Assembly: GCA_022563655.1 (NCBI GenBank)
Contig: JADFMW010000040.1
Coordinates: forward strand, 1 to 14,678
Reading direction: 5' to 3'
DNA length: 14,678 bases
Source: Pseudomonadota bacterium
Lineage (GTDB): Bacteria; Pseudomonadota; Alphaproteobacteria; JAAXGF01
Position 1 is the first letter of the stretch. Each line of letters begins with the position of its first letter. Positions 1 to 7,799 of this stretch are shown in pieces. A program made the position numbers and the translations under genes. The notes beneath the pieces are model-generated. The model did no database searches. It worked only from the letters and a program-made list of their open reading frames with translations, and was not told the origin of the DNA.

Positions 1-44
1 AGCTCAAGCTCACCGACATCGAGAAGCTGTTCGGTAGGCGCTGA
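1..44 (+). CDS. 3' end of an unidentified gene (partial)
   Basis: The frame beginning at base 3 reads LKLTDIEKLFGRR and stops at TGA 42-44. The codons are GC-rich and typical of the rest of the chromosome, unlike the AT-rich DNA that begins right after it. Only 13 residues are visible, so no function can be assigned. The end of this gene marks the left edge of the atypical accessory patch. It could be a chance open frame, but the abrupt change of composition just after the stop supports a real gene end. Confidence 0.5.
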   Translation, partial: LKLTDIEKLFGRR

Positions 45-154
45 CCCCTCGAACCAAAGTACGAGTCAATACAATCCGTGGGATTTTGAATAGACTGATA
101 AAATATTAACAAAAAAATGTCTGATACCGTAGATTTCTTGTTGCGAGGCATACA

Positions 155-1147
155 ATGCCCAAAGATGAAAAAAAAGCAGAAACACAACATTATGTACCGA
201 TTTTCCTCCTTAAGAAATTTTGCGTTCTCGGCAAAAACCAAGTTTGGGTATTTGACAAACATAACGACAATACCTTTCGCACGAATATAAAGAACATTGC
301 GTCTGAATTAAATTACAACGTATTTGATCTGAGTGACTACACGGTAGATGCGGAACCAATTTTCACATTTATTGAAAACGAAACTGCTCCGGTCGTTCAG
401 AAAATAATCGACAGAGAAAATTTATCTGATTTAACGCCTTTAGAACACGCAAAGATTGCAACTTTAGTTATTATTCAATTCTTCCGAACGCGACAGTTTA
501 GGGAGATGACATTGTTTCTTAATGAGACATTAGTTAACAAGATACGACAAATCGGCGGTGATCCATCCCAGGTCCAGGATTTTATTGAACTAGACGAAAA
601 CTCAATTAAACTCATGACTGCAAGATTTGTGCTGAAGTTTGAGGAATTTGTGCCAGCGATCTTGGACAAAAATTGGATTCTATTCAAAACTAAACGTAAC
701 AAATTCTTTTATTTGTCTGATAATCCGGTCACGTTACATAACGATAACGATTTACGTCCTTATGGCAACCTCGGATTAGCTGTTCCGGGAGTCCAAATTT
801 ACCTACCAATAAGTAAATTACTTACCCTAGGGTTTTGGTGTCCGTCGATTCTTGGAAAGGCACACGAAAATTATCGCCACGTGCACGCGCTTCGCGGACA
901 CCTTCCACTAAGGGCTGCATATTCAAACTTAGGCGTGATAATAACTAAATTTGAGGCCTTGATCTCTGCGATAAGAAGCGGACAGCCGGTAACATGCACT
1001 CATGACAACGTAACGTTTATGAATTCCTTACAGGTCACATTCTCTCACCGATTTGTAATTTCGTGCAACAATGATTTCACACTACCGAAAAAAATGATTG
1101 AAGACAACTCAGAGTATAGGCGAGGCTTAAAACAGAAAATAGAATAA
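155..1147 (+). CDS. DUF4238 domain-containing protein
   Basis: A 330-residue protein. The N-terminal motif QHYVPIFLLKKF (residues 11-22) matches the hallmark of DUF4238 (HYVP followed by a hydrophobic-LRxF-like stretch), a family of unknown biochemical function. No signal peptide or membrane segment is apparent, so it is probably cytoplasmic. ATG 155 is chosen because GAGG (145-148) lies six bases upstream and the family motif follows immediately. The gene is markedly AT-rich (many AAA, AAT, TTA and ATT codons), unlike the GC-rich genes to the right, and the AT-rich leader (about 60-154) belongs to the same segment. This points to horizontal acquisition. It converges on a toxin-antitoxin pair, as often happens in accessory islands. 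The family call is firm; the role is unknown. Confidence 0.85.
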   Translation: MPKDEKKAETQHYVPIFLLKKFCVLGKNQVWVFDKHNDNTFRTNIKNIASELNYNVFDLSDYTVDAEPIFTFIENETAPVVQKIIDRENLSDLTPLEHAKIATLVIIQFFRTRQFREMTLFLNETLVNKIRQIGGDPSQVQDFIELDENSIKLMTARFVLKFEEFVPAILDKNWILFKTKRNKFFYLSDNPVTLHNDNDLRPYGNLGLAVPGVQIYLPISKLLTLGFWCPSILGKAHENYRHVHALRGHLPLRAAYSNLGVIITKFEALISAIRSGQPVTCTHDNVTFMNSLQVTFSHRFVISCNNDFTLPKKMIEDNSEYRRGLKQKIE

Positions 1148-1219
1148 AAAACACTATACTGGTAATTGTCTCAATGCTCTCTGTTAAGCACCACTGCCTT
1201 CTATCGGCCACAGTTTGCC

Positions 1220-1516
1220 TCACGGTTGCGGCGCGGGTTCGCGGCAGGGAATGCGCGCGATCTCCGACCCGATTTCCTGCCGCGCCAGATCGAGCTCGTA
1301 GGCTTGCTGCAGGTTCAACCAGATTTCCGGGCCGGTGCCGAAATAGCGTCCCAGCCGCAACGCCGTGGCCGCCGTGATGTTCCGCTTGCCGGCGATGATC
1401 TGCGAGATCCGGTTCGCCGGAACGTGAAGGTTCCGGGCCAGTTCGGCGGCGCTGATCCCGATTTCCCCTAACTCATCCGCGAGAAACTCGCCGGGATGGA
1501 TTGGCTCACGCGGCAT
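1220..1516 (-). CDS. higA: HigA-family antitoxin, XRE-type HTH regulator
   Basis: A 98-residue protein starting MPREPIHPGEFLADEL, the usual opening of HigA antitoxins. The helix-turn-helix spans roughly residues 20-55, with ISAAELARNLHVPANRIS as the core and the typical IIAGKRNITAATALRLGRYFG following. HigA binds and neutralises the HigB ribonuclease and represses the shared promoter. ATG 1516-1514 is preceded by a strong AAGGAGG Shine-Dalgarno six bases away, overlapping the end of the toxin gene. The order toxin first, antitoxin second is the normal HigBA arrangement. The C-terminal tail (about residues 85-98) is Pro/Arg-rich and weakly conserved. Function is inferred from family; pair activity is not proven. 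Confidence 0.9.
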   Translation of the reverse strand: MPREPIHPGEFLADELGEIGISAAELARNLHVPANRISQIIAGKRNITAATALRLGRYFGTGPEIWLNLQQAYELDLARQEIGSEIARIPCREPAPQP

Positions 1517-1527
1517 GGCCGCCTCCT

Positions 1528-1806
1528 TCAGTGATAGTCCACGATCTCAACGTTGCACGGGCCGTCCTCGCGCCAGTCGAAGCACACCCGCCATTGCCGG
1601 TTAATACGAATGCTGAACTGGCCTCGACGATCGCCCCCGAGGGCTTTCAGGTGGTTGCTCGGCAACATGCGCACGGCTTCGAGAGTGTCGGCGGCATCGA
1701 GCAAGCGGAGCCGTTTCTCGGCGGCGCGCGCGAAGCCCTCAAACCCCCGAACCCTATCGCCATTAAAAAGCCGCTCGGTTCGCCGGTCTTTGAAGCTTCG
1801 AATCAT
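1528..1806 (-). CDS. higB: HigB/RelE-family toxin
   Basis: A 92-residue protein of the HigB type, RelE-like fold. It has the expected opening MIRSFKDRRTERLF, the middle LEAVRMLPSNHLKALGGDRRG and the C-terminal QFSIRINRQWRVCF ending in EIVDYH. The family cleaves mRNA on the ribosome; the conserved Arg and the C-terminal His/Tyr residues lie in the expected places. Length matches the family. The stop is 11 bases from the HigA start, so the two are cotranscribed. No clear Shine-Dalgarno precedes ATG 1806, which would fit low toxin translation, but this is inference. A GTAC-GCT-GTAC element lies just upstream. The frame is intact, so the toxin may be active. Confidence 0.9.
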   Translation of the reverse strand: MIRSFKDRRTERLFNGDRVRGFEGFARAAEKRLRLLDAADTLEAVRMLPSNHLKALGGDRRGQFSIRINRQWRVCFDWREDGPCNVEIVDYH

Positions 1807-1824
1807 GCCGACATCTAGGGCAAA

Positions 1825-1835
1825 GTACGCTGTAC
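1825..1835. promoter_or_regulatory. Palindromic element upstream of higB, possible HigA operator
   Basis: GTAC-GCT-GTAC sits 19-29 bases upstream of the higB start. On the minus strand it overlaps a TTGACG hexamer (1841-1836), which with 17-bp spacing leads to a poor -10 (TAGATG). XRE antitoxins autoregulate from palindromes in this position, so an operator is plausible. The half-sites are only four bases and each is itself palindromic, so the support is weak. Confidence 0.3.
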
Positions 1836-2038
1836 GTCAAATGTATCGAAAAATTGCTGCCTGAAAGTCCGTTCATATCCGCCGAACGTCATATGGGCCG
1901 AACGGATTTGTCCCTGGATGCTGGATTAGCAGATCAGCGAAGTCCCGAAGCAGCGCCACGGGCGCCAAAGAGCGTCGCAGGGCGCCGGGACGATACCACG
2001 AGTCGCCATGGGTCGAGGGTGCGCCAAAAGCCGCGGCG

Positions 2039-2060
2039 ATGCGCCTCTCAAGAGGCGCAT
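2039..2060. repeat. Perfect 10-bp inverted repeat (hairpin)
   Basis: ATGCGCCTCT and AGAGGCGCAT are exact reverse complements separated by CA, giving a nine- to ten-pair GC-rich hairpin with a tight loop. It lies 16 bases from a second hairpin. No T-run follows on either strand, so it is not a classical intrinsic terminator. Confidence 0.6.
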
Positions 2061-2075
2061 GCCGTCGGGCTGTCA

Positions 2076-2116
2076 GCGTCTAGCCCGCATCCTGGTGAGA
2101 AATGCGGGCTAGGCGC
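2076..2116 (-). terminator. 15-pair hairpin downstream of the pentapeptide gene
   Basis: GCGTCTAGCCCGCAT pairs with ATGCGGGCTAGGCGC (one G-T pair) around an 11-base loop. It lies six bases past the minus-strand stop at 2122, which is where a terminator for that gene would be. No T-tract follows on the minus strand, so it may block exonucleases or assist Rho rather than act alone. Confidence 0.5.
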
Positions 2117-2121
2117 GTCGG

Positions 2122-2750
2122 TTAATCGAACTGAAGCGGGTCAAACCCTTTGATATCGTCGAGCTCGGCCTGCCAGAAGCTGGTGCCTCTGTGGTTGGCT
2201 CCCGTCAGGTTGGCGCCAATCAGGTTGGCCCTCCGGAAGTTGGCCGCCCTGAGGTCGGCGTCACCGAGAGCGGCTCCCGGGAGCTGGGCCCCCAGCAGGT
2301 TGGCGCCGTTGAGGTCGGCGCCGGTGAGGTCGGCGCCGCCAAGCTTGGCCGACGTGAGGTCGGCTTGGCGCAGGTTCGCTCCCACCAGGTTGGCTTCCGT
2401 GAGGTTGGCCCTCTCGAGGGTGGCGTCCTTCAGGTTGGCGTCCCCGAGGGTGGCGCGCCACAGCACGGCCTTGGTGAGGTCGGCGCCGCTGAGGTTGGCG
2501 CCCGACAGCTCGGCTCCGGAGAGCACGGCGCCCGAGAGGTCGGCTTTTCTGAGCTTGGCGCCGCTGAGGTTGGCTCGCCTAAGGTCGGCGCCTCTAAGGT
2601 CGGCGTTCTGCAAGTTGGCCTTGGATAGGTCGCATTGCTGGCATACGCCCGTTTTCAAGAACCGTTTAGATCGTTCTCGTTGTCGCCCCATGAGGGAGCC
2701 GCCCACAGGCAGGCGACAAGCGCGAGTGGGATCACCTTGTACATCTTCAT
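2122..2750 (-). pseudogene. Secreted pentapeptide-repeat protein, frameshifted after the signal peptide
   Basis: The repeat domain (2122 to about 2664) holds about 30 consecutive A(D/N)LXX pentapeptides, such as CDLSK ANLQN ADLRG ADLRR, expected to fold as a right-handed quadrilateral beta-helix. The natural N-terminus is in another frame: ATG 2750-2748, after GGAG, reads MKMYKVIPLALVACLW and then AAPSWGDNENDLN, a good Sec signal peptide (LVAC could also be a short lipobox), and soon hits TGA. Adding one base near 2664-2667 joins it in frame as NDLNRFLKTGVCQQCDL. So a single-base deletion (for example CC to C) has split the gene, unless it is a sequencing error. An open frame with other starts (2796 or ATG 2691) exists but would replace the export signal with unrelated sequence. 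Function of the family is usually unknown. Confidence 0.75.
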
Positions 2751-2808
2751 GGTCTCCGCGATTCGTGTGGTGGCCTAGACACGATCCGTTAACCATCAGA
2801 GTCTTACT

Positions 2809-2890
2809 ATTTCGTGAAGAAAGAGCGGGAGCGGCAATTTCGTGAAGAAGGACGGGAGCGGGTATTTCCTAGATAAGGACGGGAGCGGCA
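2809..2890. repeat. Three imperfect ~27-bp tandem repeats
   Basis: Units at 2809-2836, 2837-2863 and 2864-2890 share the pattern ATTTCGTGAAGAAGGACGGG followed by AGCGG. Units 2 and 3 are 27 bases and open in one plus frame, reading about FVKKDGSGY and FLDKDGSG, a nine-residue period. Unit 1 is one base longer, which breaks that frame. They may be the remnant of a repeat-containing coding sequence or simply an intergenic repeat at the edge of the accessory patch. Confidence 0.7.
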
Positions 2891-2946
2891 CGCCCCGCGC
2901 GTTGGCTCGGTGAACGCGATGGCTGCGTTACAGGCGGCAATTTCGG

Positions 2947-2975
2947 TTGACCGCCACGCGGCCGCTGCGTAGGGT
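2947..2975 (+). promoter_or_regulatory. Candidate sigma-70-type promoter for rpmJ
   Basis: TTGACC (2947-2952), 17 bases, then TAGGGT (2970-2975). The -35 matches five of six consensus bases, while the -10 matches only three. The position, about 45 bases before the rpmJ start, is sensible. Alphaproteobacterial promoters often have a weak -10, but this call rests on pattern only. Confidence 0.4.
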
Positions 2976-3017
2976 GCGCGGTCCCGCGGCGATCCTGGCC
3001 ACAAGGCGGTACCGGCG

Positions 3018-3143
3018 ATGAAGGTTTTGCACTCGTTCAAGACGGCCAAGAAACGGCACCGCGACTGTCGTCTCGTGCGCCGCAAGCGCCGCGTCTACAT
3101 CATCAACAAGACCAACCCCCGCTTCAAGGCGCGCCAGGGCTGA
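3018..3143 (+). CDS. rpmJ: 50S ribosomal protein bL36
   Basis: A 41-codon gene reading [17 protein letters not shown] and ending [11 protein letters not shown], the standard signature of the alphaproteobacterial bL36, a small basic protein bound to 23S rRNA in the large ribosomal subunit. Length is exactly that of the family. Only one cysteine is present, so this is the zinc-free (C-minus) form lacking the CxxC zinc ribbon. ATG 3018 is preceded by AAGG (3003-3006), somewhat far at 11 bases. It stands alone, not in a ribosomal operon, as is common for this form. Stop is TGA 3141-3143. Confidence 0.93.
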   Translation: MKVLHSFKTAKKRHRDCRLVRRKRRVYIINKTNPRFKARQG

Positions 3144-3177
3144 GCCGCGCGCCGGGCGGCGCCGCTCGGCGGCGACG

Positions 3178-3206
3178 TTGACTGGCAACGCGGGGTGCCC
3201 CACAAT
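3178..3206 (+). promoter_or_regulatory. Sigma-70-type promoter for glcDEF
   Basis: TTGACT (3178-3183), exactly 17 bases, then CACAAT (3201-3206): five of six and four of six consensus matches. Transcription would begin near 3213, leaving a leader of about 70 bases to the glcD start at 3282. Because the promoter covers the upstream in-frame ATG at 3195, that ATG would not be in the message, which supports the later start. Confidence 0.5.
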
Positions 3207-3281
3207 CAAGGCGAAGCTCGCTCCGCGCGGCCAAGGCGGGCGGAGCGGCCGGTTGGCCCCTCTCGGCGAGGCAGAATCCCG

Positions 3282-4769
3282 ATGCAGATGCCCGAGCCGG
3301 ACCAGGACGTGGTCGCTCGGCGCGACGACCTCGCCGCGCTGCTGTGCGAGATCGTGCCTGCCGAATCGGTCATCGCCGACGACGACGAGTTGCGCGTCTA
3401 CGAGTGCGACGGGCTCACCGCGTATCGCCAGCTGCCCATGATCGTGGTGCTGCCCGAGACCACCGGGCAGGTCTCGCGCATCCTCGGGCTGTGCCGCGAA
3501 CGCGGCGTCAAGGTGGTGCCGCGCGGCGCCGGCACCGGCCTTTCGGGCGGCGCGCTGCCGCTCGCCGACGGGGTGACCTTGGGCCTCGGCAAGTTCAACC
3601 GCATCCTCGATGTCGACTTCGACAACCGCTGCGCCGTCGTCCAGACGGGCGTCACCAACCTGGCCGTGACCCAGGCGGTCGAGCACGCCGGCTTCTACTA
3701 CGCGCCCGACCCGTCGAGCCAGATCGCCTGCACCATCGGCGGCAACGTCGCCGAGAACTCGGGCGGCGTGCACTGCCTCAAGTACGGCGTGACGACCAAC
3801 AACATCCTCGGCGTCGAGATGGTGCTGATGAACGGCGACGTCGTTCGTATCGGCGGCAAGCACCTCGACTCCGAGGGTTACGACCTGTTGGGCGTCATCG
3901 CCGGCTCGGAGGGTTTGTTGGGGGTGATCACCGAGGTCACCGTGCGCATCCTGCGCTCACCGGCGTGCGCGCGGGCGCTGCTCGTCGGCTTCCCGAGCAG
4001 CGAGGCGGCGGGCGACTGCGTCGGCCGCGTCATCGCCGCCGGCATCATCCCCGGCGGCATGGAGATGATGGACCGCGCCGCGGTGCGCGCGGCCGAGGAG
4101 TTCTGCCACGCCGGCTATCCGCTCGACGCCGAGGCGCTCCTGATCATCGAGCTCGACGGCCCCGAGGTCGAGGTCGACCACCTGATCGAGCGCGTGCGCG
4201 AAATGGCCGAGGACAGCGGCGCGACCACGCTCCGCGCCAGCACCAGCGAGGAAGAGCGCGAGCGCTTCTGGGCCGGGCGCAAGGCGGCGTTCCCGGCGAT
4301 CGGGCGGATTTCGCCCGACTACTACTGCATGGACGGCACCATCCCGCGCGCCCGCCTTCCCGAGGTGCTGAAACGCATCGCCGAGCTGTCGCGGAAGTAC
4401 GGCCTCGGCGTCGCCAACGTGTTCCACGCCGGCGACGGCAACCTGCACCCGCTCATCCTCTACGACGCCAACGTGCCCGGCGAGCTCGAGAAGACCGAGC
4501 AGTTCGGCGCCGATATCCTCAGGCTGTGCGTCGAGGTCGGCGGCGTGCTCACGGGCGAGCACGGCGTCGGCGTCGAGAAGCGCGACCTGATGCCGACGAT
4601 GTTCAGCGAGGCCGACCTCGACCAGCAGCAGCGCCTCAAGTGCGCCTTCGACGCCGACGGCTTGCTCAACCCCGGCAAGGTGTTCCCCACCACGCACCGC
4701 TGCGCCGAGCTCGGCCGCATGCACGTCCACAAGGGCCAGCTTCGCTTCCCCGACCTGCCGCGGTTCTGA
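3282..4769 (+). CDS. glcD: Glycolate oxidase FAD-linked subunit GlcD
   Basis: A 495-residue flavoprotein (E. coli GlcD is about 499). It oxidises glycolate to glyoxylate and passes electrons through GlcE and GlcF toward the respiratory chain. The FAD-binding type 4 domain fills the N-terminal half, with [15 protein letters not shown] at about 79-93, [13 protein letters not shown] and [17 protein letters not shown]. The C-terminal FAD-oxidase domain carries HAGDGNLHP (H382-P390) and GEHGVG (E426-G430). ATG 3282 is chosen over 3195 because GAGG precedes it by ten bases, the upstream in-frame residues are Arg-rich and non-conserved, and a promoter covers 3195. The stop overlaps the glcE start (TGATG). 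A D-lactate dehydrogenase role is possible for the family, but the adjacent E and F subunits favour glycolate. Confidence 0.94.
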   Translation: MQMPEPDQDVVARRDDLAALLCEIVPAESVIADDDELRVYECDGLTAYRQLPMIVVLPETTGQVSRILGLCRERGVKVVPRGAGTGLSGGALPLADGVTLGLGKFNRILDVDFDNRCAVVQTGVTNLAVTQAVEHAGFYYAPDPSSQIACTIGGNVAENSGGVHCLKYGVTTNNILGVEMVLMNGDVVRIGGKHLDSEGYDLLGVIAGSEGLLGVITEVTVRILRSPACARALLVGFPSSEAAGDCVGRVIAAGIIPGGMEMMDRAAVRAAEEFCHAGYPLDAEALLIIELDGPEVEVDHLIERVREMAEDSGATTLRASTSEEERERFWAGRKAAFPAIGRISPDYYCMDGTIPRARLPEVLKRIAELSRKYGLGVANVFHAGDGNLHPLILYDANVPGELEKTEQFGADILRLCVEVGGVLTGEHGVGVEKRDLMPTMFSEADLDQQQRLKCAFDADGLLNPGKVFPTTHRCAELGRMHVHKGQLRFPDLPRF

Positions 4770-6031
4770 TGGCCGATGTGCTGAAGCCCGCCGACGCCGC
4801 GCAGGTGCTCGACGCGGTGGCGTGGGCGGCGGCCGAGGAATCGTCGCTCGAAGTCATAGGTGGCGGCTCGAAGCGGGCGTTTGGGCGCACGGTGCAGGCC
4901 GCGCACCGGCTCGACGTCTCCGGGCTTGGCGGCATCGAGATGTACGAGAAGTCCGAGCTGGTGATGTCGGCCCGGCCCGGCACCCCGCTCGCCGAGGTCG
5001 AGGCCGCGCTGGCCGCCGAAGGCCAGCAGCTCGGTTTCGAGCCGCCCGACCTGGGTCCGCTGTTCGGCGCGACCCGGGGCGTCGGCACGATTGGCGGGGT
5101 GTTCGCCTGCAACCTCTCGGGGCCGCGGCGCGTCAAGGCCGGCGCGGCGCGCGACCACTTCCTCGGCGTCCACGCCGTCACCGGACGCGGCGAGGCGATC
5201 AAGGCCGGCGGCCGGGTGGTCAAGAACGTCACCGGCTACGACCTGTGCAAGCTGTTCGCCGGCGCCTACGGCACCCTGGTGGTGATGACCGAGCTCACGT
5301 TCAAGGTCGTGCCGGCGCCCGAGAAGGTCCGCACGGTGCTGGTCTTCGGCCTCGACGACGCCGGCGCGGCGCGCGCCATGAGCGCGGCGCTCAGGAGCCC
5401 GCACGAGGTGTCGGCCGCGGCGCACCTGCCGGCGAAGCTCGCGGCGCGCTCCGGCGTCGTGCGCGTCGCCGGCGCGAGAGCGGCGGTGACCGCGGTGCGC
5501 GCCGAGGGTCCGGCGCCGTCGGCCGAGCACCGCTGCCAGGCGCTGCGCGAGCTCATGGGCGACTTGGGCGAGGTCGAGGAGCTGCACGGCCGCGACTCCG
5601 CCGTCTGGTGGCGCGAGGTGCGCGACGTCGCGCCGTTCGTGGGCCCTGGCTCCGCCGGTGGCTCCGCCGAGGCGAGCGCCGACGGCCGGGCCGTGTGGCG
5701 GCTCTCGGTGCCGCCGGCCGCCGGCGCCGAGGTGGTCGCGCGCGTCGCCGCTGTGGCCGAGGCCGAGGCCGAGGCGTACTACGACTGGGGCGGCGGGCTG
5801 GTGTGGCTGAGCCTCGCGGGCGATGGCGACGGCGGCGCGGCGCTGGTGCGCGCGGCGGTGGCCGAGGCCTCGGGCCACGCCACGCTGGTGCGCGCCGAGG
5901 CCGGGCTGCGCGGCGCCGTCGAGGTGTTCCAGCCCCCGTCCGGGCCGCTCGCGGCGCTGACCAGGCGCGTCAAGGAGAGCTTCGATCCGCGCCGCGTCCT
6001 CAACCCCGGCCGCATGTACGCCGGCGTCTGA
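4769..6031 (+). CDS. glcE: Glycolate oxidase FAD-binding subunit GlcE
   Basis: A 420-residue protein, longer than E. coli GlcE (about 350), with the extra length in an Ala/Glu-rich C-terminal half. It has an FAD-binding type 4 fold: GGGSKR at 31-36, the [13 protein letters not shown] segment, [20 protein letters not shown] beginning at about 151, and [12 protein letters not shown] near the C-terminus as in GlcD-type enzymes. GlcE is needed with GlcD and GlcF for glycolate oxidase activity. The ATG shares one base with the glcD stop, so the two are translationally coupled. glcF follows after 12 bases. A much longer open frame continues upstream over glcD, but that part is a shadow of glcD. Confidence 0.92.
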   Translation: MADVLKPADAAQVLDAVAWAAAEESSLEVIGGGSKRAFGRTVQAAHRLDVSGLGGIEMYEKSELVMSARPGTPLAEVEAALAAEGQQLGFEPPDLGPLFGATRGVGTIGGVFACNLSGPRRVKAGAARDHFLGVHAVTGRGEAIKAGGRVVKNVTGYDLCKLFAGAYGTLVVMTELTFKVVPAPEKVRTVLVFGLDDAGAARAMSAALRSPHEVSAAAHLPAKLAARSGVVRVAGARAAVTAVRAEGPAPSAEHRCQALRELMGDLGEVEELHGRDSAVWWREVRDVAPFVGPGSAGGSAEASADGRAVWRLSVPPAAGAEVVARVAAVAEAEAEAYYDWGGGLVWLSLAGDGDGGAALVRAAVAEASGHATLVRAEAGLRGAVEVFQPPSGPLAALTRRVKESFDPRRVLNPGRMYAGV

Positions 6032-6043
6032 GTCCGGACCCCC

Positions 6044-7348
6044 ATGCAGACCAACTTCACCCTCGCCCAGCTCGCCGACGCCGGCGTGAAGGAGGCCGAG
6101 CGCGTGCTGCGCAAGTGCGTGCACTGCGGCTTTTGCCTCGCCACCTGCCCGACCTACGTGCTGTTGGGCGACGAGCTCGACAGCCCGCGCGGGCGCATCT
6201 ACCTGATCAAGAACATGCTGGAGAACGACAAGCCGGCGACGGCCAAGGTGGTCATGCACATCGACCGCTGCCTGAGCTGTCTGTCGTGCATGACGACGTG
6301 TCCCTCCGGCGTCAACTACATGCACCTCGTCGACAACGCCCGCGCGCACATCGAAGCGAACTATACGAGACCGTGGCCCGAACGCCTGCTGCGCACGCTG
6401 CTGGCGCTGGTGCTGCCGCGCCCCGGGCTGTTCCGCCTGGCGCTGCTCGCGGCGCGGCCGGTGCGGCCGCTGGCGCGGCTCTTGCCGGGGCGGCTCAAGA
6501 CGGTGATGGCGATGGCGCCGGCGCGGCTGCCGAAGCCGTCGTCCGTCGACCGTCCGCGGGTCCATCCGGCGCAGCCGCCGAAGCGCATGCGCGTGGCGCT
6601 CTTGTCCGGCTGCGTCCAGACGGTGCTGAGCCCCGAGATCAACGAGGCCACGGTGCGCGTGCTCACTCGCCACGGATGCGAGGTGGTGGTGGCGAAAGGC
6701 GCGGGCTGCTGCGGCGCGCTCGTTCATCACCTGGGCCAGGAGGCGCCGGCGCGCCGGGCGGCGGTGGCCAACGTCGCGGCGTGGACGCGCGAGCTCGATA
6801 CCGGCGGCCTCGACGCCGTGGTCGTCAACGCCTCGGGCTGCGGCACGACGGTCAAGGAGTACGGCTTCCTGCTGCGCGACGACCCGGCCTGGGCCGCGGC
6901 CGCGGCGCGCATCTCGGGCCTCGCGCGCGACGTGAGCGAGGTGTTGGCGACGCTCGACATCAAGCCGGTCGCGGGCGCGGCGCGCCCGGTCGTCGCCTAT
7001 CACGCCGCCTGCTCGCTGGCGCACGGGCAAGGGGTGCACGACGAGCCGAAGCAGGTCCTCGCGGCGTGCGGCTTCGAGGTGCGCGACGTGCCCGAGGGCC
7101 ACCTGTGCTGCGGCTCGGCCGGCACCTACAACCTGTTGCAGCCGGAGCTCGCCGAGCGGCTCAGGGAGCGCAAGGTGGAGAACATCGAGCGCGTCGGCGC
7201 GGACGTCATCGCCGCCGGCAACATCGGCTGCATCGCCCAGATCGCGCGCGGCACGCGGATCCCGGTGGTCCACCCGGTCGAGCTGGTCGACTGGGCCAGC
7301 GGCGGGCCCAAGCCCCGCGCGCTCGGTGGCGCTGGAAGTGGCGCATAG
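6044..7348 (+). CDS. glcF: Glycolate oxidase iron-sulfur subunit GlcF
   Basis: A 434-residue iron-sulfur subunit that carries electrons from the flavin subunits. Two ferredoxin-type 4Fe-4S motifs are visible: C25xxC28xxC31xxxC35P and C76xxC79xxC82xxxC86P. Two CCG domains follow, with GCCGALVHH at C222-C223 and CCGSAGTYN at C355-C356, each with its preceding cysteine segment (GCVQTVLSP, and AACSLAHGQ). A hydrophobic Arg/Leu stretch at roughly 107-150 may help membrane association. Length fits the family (about 407-440). It starts 12 bases after glcE and ends the operon. A short piece of its second CCG domain (7007-7069) has a diverged copy at 7989-8051. Confidence 0.94.
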   Translation: MQTNFTLAQLADAGVKEAERVLRKCVHCGFCLATCPTYVLLGDELDSPRGRIYLIKNMLENDKPATAKVVMHIDRCLSCLSCMTTCPSGVNYMHLVDNARAHIEANYTRPWPERLLRTLLALVLPRPGLFRLALLAARPVRPLARLLPGRLKTVMAMAPARLPKPSSVDRPRVHPAQPPKRMRVALLSGCVQTVLSPEINEATVRVLTRHGCEVVVAKGAGCCGALVHHLGQEAPARRAAVANVAAWTRELDTGGLDAVVVNASGCGTTVKEYGFLLRDDPAWAAAAARISGLARDVSEVLATLDIKPVAGAARPVVAYHAACSLAHGQGVHDEPKQVLAACGFEVRDVPEGHLCCGSAGTYNLLQPELAERLRERKVENIERVGADVIAAGNIGCIAQIARGTRIPVVHPVELVDWASGGPKPRALGGAGSGA

Positions 7349-7389
7349 CAGAAATTCAGGCTGGTTCGCTTAAATGAACGAGGTTTTGC

Positions 7390-7797
7390 ATGTGGGATTT
7401 TTTGAGTATTTTAGGTCCGACGTTAATGGGCACATTAGGCCTCTTAGTCCTGTCAGTTGGGATTAGATTGGCCGCTGGCATCGCACCATCCGGACTAGCT
7501 GATGTCGCTCTCGTGCTGGTCGCGGTGGACGTAGCGATACTTACCGATCCATCGTAATTTCAATATGTTGTGAGCGATGATGACCTGCGGAATGCGATTT
7601 CGAAAGTTAGTTATTGGATTCCGGTGATCGGATTGACTATATTTGCTATTACGGTTTTCGCTGGCGAGCGGCCATGGATTAGGCGGAACGAACCTGGCAA
7701 TGAACTTAGCGGGTGGGAGTATTTTGGAGCGCTAATTTCGGCGTGGGCTCTTCCGTTGGCTTGGACAGGCGCACATTTTGCGGCATGGGCGATTTAG
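7390..7797 (+). pseudogene. Small four-helix membrane protein gene split by an in-frame TAA
   Basis: I do not recognise the family. ATG 7390, with GAGG (7380-7383) six bases upstream, opens a 55-residue frame (MWDFLSILGPTLMGTLGLL...) with two hydrophobic segments, ending at TAA 7555-7557. In the same frame after the stop, the sequence continues FQYVVSDDDLRNAISKVSYW and two more hydrophobic segments to TAG 7795-7797. The second part starts at best with GTG 7570, and no Shine-Dalgarno precedes it. Together the two halves make a coherent 135-codon, four-helix protein with a charged loop in the middle, so one nonsense mutation is the simplest reading. Alternatives are two separate two-helix proteins, or readthrough. 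The DNA is lower in GC than the flanking operons, suggesting transfer. Confidence 0.5.
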
Positions 7798-7799
7798 GT

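Larger units (their letters stand above)
1807..2121. other. Intergenic stretch between higBA and the pentapeptide gene
   Basis: About 315 bases separate the higB start from the pentapeptide gene stop. The first ~50 bases are the AT-leaning higBA promoter region. The remainder is GC-rich with repeated GGGCGCC-like words and two hairpins, listed separately. A 99-codon open frame crosses it on the plus strand, but it has no Shine-Dalgarno, a low-complexity composition and no recognisable domain, so I do not call it as a gene. Confidence 0.5.

Noticed and set aside
1854..2153. A 99-codon plus-strand frame
   Set aside because: No ribosome-binding site and no recognisable motif; it runs through two hairpins and into the pentapeptide gene end.
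2191..2628. Plus-strand frame with a regular VG-rich five-residue period
   Set aside because: It is the antisense image of the pentapeptide repeats.
2164..2640. CRISPR-like repetition
   Set aside because: The period is 15 bases or so, without unique spacers; it is the pentapeptide coding sequence.
2661..2672. Programmed -1 frameshifting in the pentapeptide gene
   Set aside because: The direction of shift is right, but T-CTA-AAC is not an XXXYYYZ heptamer. A simple one-base deletion is more likely.
3195..3281. N-terminal extension of glcD to ATG 3195
   Set aside because: Arg/Pro-rich residues unlike GlcD, and the start lies inside the likely promoter.
3344..6031. An 895-codon plus-strand frame
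   Set aside because: Only the part from 4769 is real (glcE). The first 475 codons overlap glcD in another frame and are Arg-rich, low-complexity GC artefact.
4460..7273. A 937-codon minus-strand frame, with similar long frames opposite other genes
   Set aside because: It is antisense to glcDEF, composed mainly of Ala, Arg, His and Gly, with no domain. Long antisense frames are expected in GC-rich coding DNA.
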